13,884 nucleotides of DNA from Discostella pseudostelligera (taxonomy: Eukaryota > Bacillariophyta > Thalassiosirophyceae > Thalassiosirales > Thalassiosiraceae): NCBI GenBank assembly GCA_036940085.1, contig JALLBK010000656.1:1-13884 (forward strand), given 5' to 3'. This document shows, one piece after another, positions 1 to 6,796 of this stretch (the first letter of the stretch is position 1; each line of letters begins with the position of its first letter). Below the pieces are notes generated by a model. That model did no database searches. It had not been told where the DNA came from and was given only the letters and a program-made list of their open reading frames with translations. The position numbers and the translations under genes were made by a program.

Positions 1-560
1 CTCATCCTGCTCATCCTCCTGCTTGTCATCCTCCTGCTTGTCCTCCTCCTGCTCGTCCTCCCACTTGTCCTCCTGCTTGTCCTTCTGCTCACATCCTCCT
101 GCTCGTCCTGCATCCTGCTCATCCTGCTCACTGCTCACTGCTCAGCATTCTGCTTGTCCTCCTCATACTAATCCTGCTCCTGCTACACCCAGCACCTCAC
201 CATATCCATCTGCTCCTCCTCCCTCCTCCTCATCCAATCCTCATCCTGCATACTGCTCCTCATCATAATCACCCTCATAGTATCATCAATTCATCTATAC
301 TAGGTGGAGTAGACTACCATTAACCTCTGCACCCATACTACCATTCCTGCTCCTGCTCATGATCTTGCCTCTGTGCTTGGTAGCAGTGCTCCTTGCTCTT
401 TGCTCCTCATGATCCTCCTCCTAGTGCTCTGGTGGGTGCTGGTGTTGGTTAGAAAACACATGATCAGCCCATCCTCCTCATTCCCAGCCCAGCATCCTCC
501 AGAACCTGCCTGCTTCATCAGCATCATCAACCCTCAGCATAACCAGCTGCTCCTGCTCCT
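1..560. repeat. Pyrimidine-rich low-complexity tract
   Basis: The + strand is built from degenerate words such as CTCCTGCTTGTC, ATCCTGCTC and CTCATCCTC, strongest at 1-260 and again around 345-560. Period-3 structure keeps short frames open, but these encode only Ser/Cys/Leu-rich or Leu/Val-rich strings without domain character, so I read no gene here. The tract may be subtelomeric or intergenic satellite-like DNA; the sequence alone does not say which. Confidence 0.7.
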
Positions 561-642
561 GAATGAGGAGCCCACTGCTGAATGACAAGGATCAGCAGGA
601 AGCAGGAAGATGTGCCAATAACACAGCAGCTGAGGCTGAGGG

Positions 643-691
643 CTGAGGACTGAGGACTGAGGACTGAGGACTAAGGACTGAGGACTGAGGA
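643..691. repeat. Heptamer tandem repeat, 7 units
   Basis: Seven consecutive units of CTGAGGA run from 643 to 691. All are exact except the fifth (671-677), which reads CTAAGGA. Degenerate CTGAGG words extend the array slightly to the left (630-642). Confidence 0.9.
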
Positions 692-1110
692 TGACGAGGG
701 ATGAAGAAGTAGAAGTACTAGCCACTCATCGAGAGATGAAATAAAAGAACAATGAGAACAGCAGGAAGAGATTGAGGATAATAAAACTAGACACTGAGCA
801 TGGTGGAATATACTCAGCTGAATGATCATGATGAGCAGGAGCATGAGCAAGAGGACATGATTCTGCTGCAGCAGCAGTGCTGCTGTAGCAGATGATGCTG
901 TTTAGGAGGTAGGAGGCTCAAGATCAGGAGCAAGGAGCAGCAGGAACAGTAAGAATGAGGAGAGAGAAGAGACAAGGAGGCAGCAGGGCTTATCTAGAAC
1001 TAGACAGTAGACAAGTTCTGATGTAGTATGATTACTAAATGAAGTAATATGATGGGGTGGAGCAACAGCAAGGAGGAGAATAAGGGGCAGGGGTAGTAGT
1101 ACCTGGTGTT

Positions 1111-1145
1111 TGGTGCTCGAGCTTGAGCGTGATGCTTGAGCACCA
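1111..1145. repeat. Imperfect inverted repeat (hairpin-forming)
   Basis: The arms TGGTGCTCGAGC (1111-1122) and GCTTGAGCACCA (1134-1145) pair at 11 of 12 positions around an 11-base loop. There is no adjacent coding frame to give it a terminator or regulatory role. Confidence 0.5.
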
Positions 1146-1305
1146 GGAGGCACCAAGAGAAGGGAGGAGTCAGAGGGAGCAGCATGATGATCAGCAGATC
1201 AGCATTATGCATCATGCATCATGAGCAGAGAGAGCTGGATGAGGACCTGCAGGATGAGGAGTACTATTCTTAACTCATCATGATATTGATATTGATTTGG
1301 TGATG

Positions 1306-1320
1306 AGGGTTAGGGTTAGG
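1306..1320 (+). repeat. Short telomere-like (TTAGGG) tract
   Basis: The bases AGGGTTAGGGTTAGG are about two and a half copies of TTAGGG, the telomere repeat of many eukaryotes including diatoms. The G-rich strand points rightward, toward the genes. A true left-hand chromosome end would show CCCTAA on this strand, so if this is telomere-derived it is interstitial or inverted. So short a tract could also arise by chance. Confidence 0.5.
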
Positions 1321-1366
1321 CCAAATTTTGTTGCCTTTTGTTGGTTGGACTTTCTTCATGCAGATG

Positions 1367-1368
1367 AC

Positions 1369-1401
<33 letters not shown>

Positions 1402-1432
1402 TACCACTACCACTACCACTACCACTACCACT
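1367..1432. repeat. (ACT)9 followed by ACC/ACT hexamer microsatellite
   Basis: Nine perfect ACT units (1367-1393) pass into ACC-ACC and then an alternating ACT/ACC array ending at 1432. The shift from a trimer to a hexamer period suggests a point variant that was then amplified by slippage. Confidence 0.95.
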
Positions 1433-1462
1433 GACTTCGTCTACTAGGGATCATCGTTCTTA

Positions 1463-1882
1463 TCATTTAACTTTATCACCTCTGCCCCGCCAGCTGCCAC
1501 CACCACCCAAGGACACAGTAATCCATGGTAGATTACTTGGCCAATTACACTGATTAATGGGAGGGAAACTACTGTGCTCCAGAATATTGTAGGAGGAGTA
1601 ACCAATAGGTGGCAGGAAAGAAGTAGTGACAGGTAGGGGGCAGTGCTGGGTTGCTGAGAGATGTTCAGGGTGGGATGGCGGAATGGCGGGAAGAGAAGTG
1701 GAAAATGTGGCAAAAATGGCGGGAAGGGCTGTTCCGAGAAGGCTTTCTCGCTGATCCTTTCTTCCTCTCTTCTCAGTTGAGCCCACAAGATCAATAACAT
1801 TTAGGAATTCAATACGTAATTTGAGAAATGAAACTTCCCGCTCTCCCCCATTATTTTTGACTCTTTTTGCCGGCGGCTGCAT
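1463..1882 (-). CDS. Doubtful hypothetical ORF or gene fragment with NLS-like N terminus
   Basis: I do not recognise this ORF. From the ATG at 1882 it encodes about 139 residues. Only the first 30 or so look protein-like: PAKRVKN, a short basic motif resembling a Myc-type nuclear localisation signal, then a charged GERE stretch and a Leu/Ile-spaced segment that could start a coiled coil. The rest is Pro/Ser-rich and covers two GGCGGGAA elements that look regulatory. Another minus-strand frame starting at 1800 carries a charged segment (RREEERISEK), so a short exon, a frameshifted remnant or an unseen intron near 1790 are all possible. It is divergent from gene A, with starts about 140 bases apart. 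It could equally be chance. Confidence 0.25.
   Translation of the reverse strand: MQPPAKRVKNNGGEREVSFLKLRIEFLNVIDLVGSTEKRGRKDQRESLLGTALPAIFATFSTSLPAIPPSHPEHLSATQHCPLPVTTSFLPPIGYSSYNILEHSSFPPINQCNWPSNLPWITVSLGGGGSWRGRGDKVK
1684..1725 (+). promoter_or_regulatory. Pair of GGCGGGAA (E2F-like) elements upstream of gene A
   Basis: TGGCGGGAA occurs at 1684-1692 and again at 1717-1725, 33 bases apart and about 300-340 bases before the gene A start. The core matches the GGCGGGAA half of the E2F/DP consensus. A role for either is inferred from recurrence of the motif elsewhere in the window. Confidence 0.4.
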
Positions 1883-2023
1883 CAATCGGCATGCACCATG
1901 ATATTTTAGATGCCTCCACCTCCATGTGCATGCAATACGCCGACTTTGGTGAGAAGGAGGGCGAGAAGAGATAAGATGTTACATTCGTAGCCGATTTGCG
2001 TGCCACGTGCATTCCAAGAAAGA

Positions 2024-4556
2024 ATGATTGACGACGTATCAATGGTTCCCTTGTCGCCAACAACCGCCGGTAGGATTGTCGACGAAGAAGCAGGGGTCGC
2101 TCAAGATAAAGTACCACAAGCGGCACAACATGAAGCTGCGGAAGATGAGGACGACGGCGACGGCGACGGCACAGGGGTAGCAACAGCAGCAGAGGTAGCA
2201 GTAGCAGCGGTAGCAACGACGGAGGAAATCATTGCAACTGAATCACCACCATCACCGTCGCCGCCACCCACAACTCGAGAAGAAAAAGAGTCAACAGACA
2301 ATACTAACATGGCATTCGATCCACCCATCGAACTAGATGTCGAGGGAGCACAGCGCGAGAAATTTAGAGACGAAGATGATGACGAATATGATGATGACGA
2401 CATTTCAGTACCACCACCCCCGCCTCCCATGCCTGCAACAATGCAAGGCGTCGTTGTCGGCAGCAGCGGCAGTGAAACGATCGGATCCAAATCGACGAAT
2501 AAGAAAAAGACAACGAAAATTGCCATCCTCGCTACCGTTAGCATACTGGTATGTGCCGGCATTGGCCTTGGGCTGGGATTTGGTCTCACGTCGGGAGGAT
2601 CATCCTCTCAGAATGCGAATTATTCCAATCAGGTATATACTGGGAGCAGTGGTGAAAATGAAAGTGATGGCGATGGTGGAGTCACCTCCACTATGACGAC
2701 AACCTCGACAGATGCAACGATAAGGTCGACCGATTCTACAATATCAGATATGGATGTGAATGACGGAGTTGGAAGTGCTACTACCTCGGCAACATCCACC
2801 ACCACAGCAAGGGAAATCCAAATGGTACGTTCACTGCTTATTTTCTACTTCAAAAGTATTGATTTCAGTATATATCTCAACTCATACATACGATGCCATG
2901 GAACATTATTTAATATGCAACAAACAATGCGAACAATTACTCGACAGTATGATGCAGTCATCATCGGATCCGGATGGGCAGGAATACGTGCTACCGAAAT
3001 CTTACTAGCCGAGGGAATAAACTCCATATTAGTCCTCGAGGCCAATGATTACATTGGTGGTCGAGCACGTTCCTTAAACGGTATGGATGGATCCACCAAC
3101 AATCCCGATACTATTGGTTCAGTCAATATCCCCTATGACTTGGGTGCCGATTGGATGTATGATAATGGAAATGAAATGGTCACTGCCCTGACTGAGGGGG
3201 GATATTTGGATGCGGTATCATCAGGGAATGTGGATGATGATGCTACCACCACCTCGTCGGTATTGTTGAGTACTGCGCAATTTTACAAAGTGACAACTAC
3301 GGATGGCGGTACACTGAGTGCGGAAGTAGTGGAAGAGAGTGATCAATGGATGGAGGATGTATGGAATGGGTTTATTACATTTCGTGAGAATAATTTGCAA
3401 GATTTGGCTGGACTAAGTTACCAAGGTAAGAGAGAAGAGAGAATGAATTGGTGTCAGTGTATCTGAGATGCAATGCTCCTGAACAGAGGATCCAAGCGTA
3501 TTCGTCGACATAATTTCCAACCTTGTATCTTTCCTTTTCTCGGCACCTGTTCCAAACCACGCAGAGGCAATCGATCAATACATTGATCAATTCAGCTGGA
3601 CCGATGATGAATCTCTCCAATTGCTAAATGCCATTGAAGACACAATGGAATATGAATATACCGCCGACTCCTCTCAATTGGACATTAGTGAAATAGAGTA
3701 TTATCCACCGGGGTTCAGTATTAATACACAATATATGGGAGTGCCTGGATTGGGATTTGGAAATTTGGCTGCTCAGTATGCAGAAAGTACGTCGGTGCAG
3801 GAGAAGGTATTGTTGAATGCCAAGGTGGTGGAAATTAATTCGTCTCAAATGGAGAGTAGTGGATTCACCACCGTGACGTATGAGAGAAGCGATGGAACAA
3901 ATGGAGTAGTGCAAGCCAAAACTGTACTTGTGACTGTATCACTTGGTGTGCTCAAGGCAAACACAATCAACTTCATTCCATCGTTACCCGATTCTAAACT
4001 GGAGAGTATAAGTAATATGGGTTTCGGAACCGTGAACAAATGCATGATGAGTTGGAACAATGATGAAGATTTAGTTTGGCCGGAAGATGAATATTGGTTC
4101 TTACTTCTGACACCTGAGGATGATGGTACACAACAACAACAGCAACAATATTCACCATGGACAACATTCTTCAACCCATCAAAATTCAAGGGTAAACCAT
4201 CCCTTACGGCATGGCTCGGTGGGAAGGAAGCAATCTATGCCGAGGAGAATCAAACCGATGATGAAATACTGGTGGATGTAATGACCAATCTACGTGCCAT
4301 GTTCCCAACAATACGTGAACCGGATCGAGTACTCATCACACGATGGGGACAAGATCCAACGTCAATGGGTGCATACTCCTATCCAGTACCTGGACGAGAT
4401 TTTTATGACGATGCAGCCAAGTTATCGGAAGTGTATGACAATATCTACTTCGCTGGTGAGGCCACGGGGAATGGATGGGCCACGACACAGGGTGCATGGA
4501 GGACGGGAGAGGCGGCTGCTTTGGGTATGGCAGAGAGGATAAAAGGAGGAAGATGA
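2024..4556 (+). CDS. Membrane-anchored FAD-dependent amine/polyamine oxidase-like protein (3 exons)
   Basis: Exons 2024-2824, 2948-3425 and 3565-4556 join in frame to about 756 residues. Residues 1-165 are an acidic, Ala/Pro-rich, probably disordered head; 166-188 form one transmembrane helix after a Lys-rich stop (KKKTTK), suggesting type II topology. A Ser/Thr/Gly-rich linker runs to 267. The catalytic region starts with the Rossmann motif VIIGSGWAG (271-279), then VLEANDYIGGRAR and YDLGADW. Exon 3 has VLVTVSLGVLK, the family lysine in FGTVNK (Lys585, equivalent to the flavin-proximal lysine of PAO/LSD1) and the C-terminal FAD motif FAGEA (722-726). Known relatives oxidise polyamines or other secondary amines and release hydrogen peroxide; the substrate here is not determinable. 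The ATG at 2024 is the first in frame after the stop at 1988. The long head and anchor are unusual, since typical PAOs are about 500 residues. Confidence 0.88.
2825..2947 (+). other. Intron 1 of the amine oxidase gene
   Basis: The donor GTACGT at 2825 and acceptor CGACAG ending at 2947 remove 123 bases in phase 0. The splice joins the Ser/Thr linker directly to YDAVIIG, the first beta strand of the FAD fold. The intron is a multiple of three and has no in-frame stop, so unspliced RNA would add 41 residues just before the domain. Confidence 0.8.
3426..3564 (+). other. Intron 2 of the amine oxidase gene, with a possible alternative acceptor
   Basis: The donor GTAAGA at 3426 (phase 1) and the acceptor ACGCAG ending at 3564, after a pyrimidine-rich stretch, give the join LSYQ-E-AIDQYID, which fits the family. 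The intron contains an in-frame stop (TGA around 3464) and shifts frame, so it must be removed. A second acceptor, AACAG ending at 3486, has the same phase and would insert 26 residues. Confidence 0.75.
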
Positions 4557-4923
4557 AACAGGAGGATGTTAATGGTCGGCGGCTGCTGCATATCTTTGCA
4601 TGTCCTGTTCCTGCTATGTTCTATGTGTGTGGGTGTAAAGAAGATTGTCCGTGCTTGTCTATTTAAAGATAGTTCAGTGATGTTGCTCATGCTCTTATGA
4701 TTCAAGCAAAGACCGCGCTTGATAACACATAACACCCACCCAACATCTCGTCCCATACTCAAACAAACTCACCAATACTATCGTACCGCCTAACTAATAC
4801 AACCATAATATGATGTGGGCCTGGTATGTGGGCTTCATCGCTCTTGCAAAATGCTGGATTGACCATGGTAGTACCATTCATGCCGATGCCGAATGCCGAG
4901 ACCGCGTTAGATATCTAGTACAC

Positions 4924-4949
4924 GTGGAAGCTTTTGGTAAGCTTCTCAC
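4924..4949. repeat. Perfect-arm hairpin (AAGCTT palindromes)
   Basis: The arms GAAGCTT (4927-4933) and AAGCTTC (4939-4945) flank the loop TTGGT. Outer GTG/CAC bases can extend the stem past a one-base bulge. It lies between genes A and B, too far from the end of A to be its obvious 3' end signal. Confidence 0.5.
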
Positions 4950-5016
4950 CATCGACGGACAGACTACTTATCCTCGTGAAGGTGACGGGCAGACGATATA
5001 GGGTTGGATCTTATTG

Positions 5017-5028
5017 TTTTGGCGGGAG
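5017..5028 (+). promoter_or_regulatory. TTTTGGCGGGAG (E2F-like) element upstream of gene B
   Basis: A single copy of TTTTGGCGGGAG lies about 160 bases before the gene B ATG. It is identical over 12 bases to the copies at 11189-11200 and 11213-11224 upstream of gene D. Confidence 0.5.
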
Positions 5029-5186
5029 ACCTCGGAGTCAGCGACCACGCCACGTCGCGAACTCCGACGATGACGAAGCACGACGATGACGGTGATCAAA
5101 GGAACTCGACGCAGTACGAGTAGATAGTAGCGACAATATAATTATCTACCTCATAACTCATAATACTAACGCTGTTCAATTTAACC

Positions 5187-6107
5187 ATGAAGTTCTCCAT
5201 CTCAAGCTCTGCCATCGCCGCCGCTGGCGCCATCGCTGCCCTCTCCATCGACATTACGTCGGCGTTTGCTCCCGGTGCATCCACCATCATCATTCAACAA
5301 CAACAGCAACAACAGCAAAGATCTTTCGTCATCTCTTCCACAACGCCATCATCATTATTCAGCTCCAACGACAATAATGAAAATGACTGGTCCTCCTCCA
5401 ACTCTCCCTCCAAATCTGCCATGATCGGTGGTGCCGGAGTCAACAACGCCGGTGAGCCACCCTTTGAAATCCGTGGCTTTTCTTTAGGCAATCTCATTGT
5501 CGGGGCGGGCGTTCTCGTCACCGCTCTCTCTTTTGCGGAATATCTCGGCACCTCCGGCTCTGACGGACCAACATTGTCCGGACTGGGATTTGTATACGGT
5601 ATTCCCATCTTCCTCGCTGGCGCGGCACTCAAATATGCCGAAATTGAACCAGTACCCTGCTACTCCTCCTCTCCTGCCGCCGAAGCCATATTTGAGAAGA
5701 AGGCAACCGAAATTATTAAAAAGATTAAACAAGATGTTACTAGACATCGATATGGTGATGAGGCACATTTGGATACGACCGTCAAAAAGCTTGGATTGGT
5801 AGTACCGGGAAAGGCCTATCCTCAACTTAAGGAACTACGTCAGGAAGTTACCGAGGACGGCGAGTTGGCATTTACTATGGTCTGGCAATCTCTCGATACT
5901 CCCTACAAATTATGGGCGGAGGAGAAGCGACGAAAACGATATGAGACATTCTTTGGTCCGGGTGTGGGTGCCGAGGTGGTGAAGATTGATGCCGAGCAAC
6001 GGATGGTGGGGATTCGATTGACAACCGGGGGACCATTGAGTGAGGAGTATCTGGAGAGTAAGAAGGAGAAGTCGACGACAACAGAGAATGAGGTGGTAGT
6101 GGCATGA
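5187..6107 (+). CDS. Plastid-targeted DUF2854-family membrane protein
   Basis: An intronless gene of 306 residues. Residues 1-26 form a signal peptide ending at Ala26-Phe27 in the motif SAFAP, diagnostic of import into a secondary red plastid. A run of eight Gln (37-44) and a Ser/Asn/Asp-rich stretch follow, probably serving as transit and linker sequence. The mature domain has two hydrophobic segments, about 98-118 and 130-148, the second running into GIPIFLAGAALKYAEIEPVPC, the hallmark of the DUF2854 family of cyanobacteria and plastids. The C-terminal 150 residues are soluble, charged and rich in Lys/Glu. The family's function is unknown; an internal plastid (possibly thylakoid) membrane location is inferred. 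Start context AACCATGA supports the ATG at 5187. It is on the same strand as gene A and converges with C. Confidence 0.9.
   Translation: MKFSISSSAIAAAGAIAALSIDITSAFAPGASTIIIQQQQQQQQRSFVISSTTPSSLFSSNDNNENDWSSSNSPSKSAMIGGAGVNNAGEPPFEIRGFSLGNLIVGAGVLVTALSFAEYLGTSGSDGPTLSGLGFVYGIPIFLAGAALKYAEIEPVPCYSSSPAAEAIFEKKATEIIKKIKQDVTRHRYGDEAHLDTTVKKLGLVVPGKAYPQLKELRQEVTEDGELAFTMVWQSLDTPYKLWAEEKRRKRYETFFGPGVGAEVVKIDAEQRMVGIRLTTGGPLSEEYLESKKEKSTTTENEVVVA
5296..5320 (+). repeat. CAA/CAG repeat encoding Gln8
   Basis: A mixed CAA/CAG run encodes eight glutamines directly after the signal peptide region of the plastid protein. The interruption of CAG by CAA should limit slippage. Confidence 0.85.
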
Positions 6108-6796
6108 GCGAGAACTCAAAGATTAGAATTATTGAGATTGAACTATTCTGCGCTTTCAGGGGTTTGGGGTTTGTGATTGATCATGTTTTAGTCGGTAACG
6201 GCCGTAGAATGCTAATGATAAATGAAAGTGACATGTGATATCTCTTCTAGTCTCTTTCTACGGCAATCTTTACATTGAAGGGCACATCTATCTCAATGAT
6301 TAATCCATGAAATATCTCTGTTGAGGTACATGTACAGAGGATAGAGCATAGTTTACTCTATCACATCGACCGGACAGGATCGGTCTTTACTAGCAGCAAC
6401 AGTTTGCTCTCTTTAAGTTTATATTTATGAATACATTAACATCTCCTATTCTCTCGTAAGGAGAGAGAGACCACACACTCTGGTGCGTGAAAAACGGGGG
6501 TGTCGACCCTTCTCGACTTCCCCTAATCCCCAACCCCAATTCCTCTAGTTAGCTCCATACTGACGGCAGAGCGTTCGATTATCTACCCTGCATCTTAATT
6601 CCACAAGGACGACAATCTATCGCACCTTCCCCCATTCATCGCCCCCTTTCTCTAAGTCGGCATTTCCCCATGTTACCAGCCTCTATACCCCGTCGCCCCC
6701 AACCCCTTTCATCCCCCTGACACACTCGTATCTTACTTGTAACAATTATTGTAATAGCAGCCTCTTCCGGACACACACATCGAAACCCAAATCATC
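6108..6796. other. Convergent intergenic region between genes B and C
   Basis: Both neighbours end here, so this is 3' untranslated or spacer DNA. I see no ORF, tRNA or rRNA. Small inverted repeats are present: CTCTGT/ACAGAG (6316-6339) enclosing part of the palindrome GTACATGTAC, and GTCGA/TCGAC (6502-6517). The right-hand third is C-rich on the + strand. Confidence 0.6.

Larger units (their letters stand above)
561..1260. repeat. Purine-rich low-complexity tract
   Basis: From about 560 the base composition flips: the + strand becomes rich in GAGGA, AGCAGGA and GATGAGCAGG words, which are the complements of the words to its left. Embedded are a CTG/CAG-rich palindromic cluster near 866-900, an imperfect hairpin at 1111-1145, and repeated ATGCATC words near 1205-1222. 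No ORF with domain-like character is present on either strand. Confidence 0.65.
4557..5186. other. Intergenic region between genes A and B
   Basis: This holds the 3' region of A and the promoter of B. It contains the inverted repeat ATGGTA-G-TACCAT (4865-4877), a hairpin GAAGCTT-TTGGT-AAGCTTC (4927-4945), one GGCGGGAG element at 5017-5028 and a CGACGATGACG-rich stretch near 5064-5092. A 63-codon frame at 4810-5001 has no recognisable features and I do not call it. Confidence 0.6.

Noticed and set aside
23..268. Ser/Cys-rich ORF at the left edge
   Set aside because: It is a by-product of the CTCCTG/TCATCC repeats; other frames across the same repeat are equally open.
2101..2589. Long minus-strand ORF opposite gene A exon 1
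   Set aside because: It is the antisense shadow of repetitive acidic codons in the amine oxidase head; it yields Ser/Ala/Thr runs only.
2861..2868. Alternative acceptor TTTCAG for amine oxidase intron 1
   Set aside because: It would give a 44-base intron that breaks the frame before the Rossmann motif; the acceptor at 2947 keeps phase.
4810..5001. 63-codon + strand ORF between genes A and B
   Set aside because: It has an ATG and a mildly hydrophobic start, but no domain character, and it covers two inverted repeats; a frame of this length is expected by chance.
6560..6600. GTTCGATT resembling a tRNA B box
   Set aside because: No matching A box or cloverleaf arms at the right distance on either strand.
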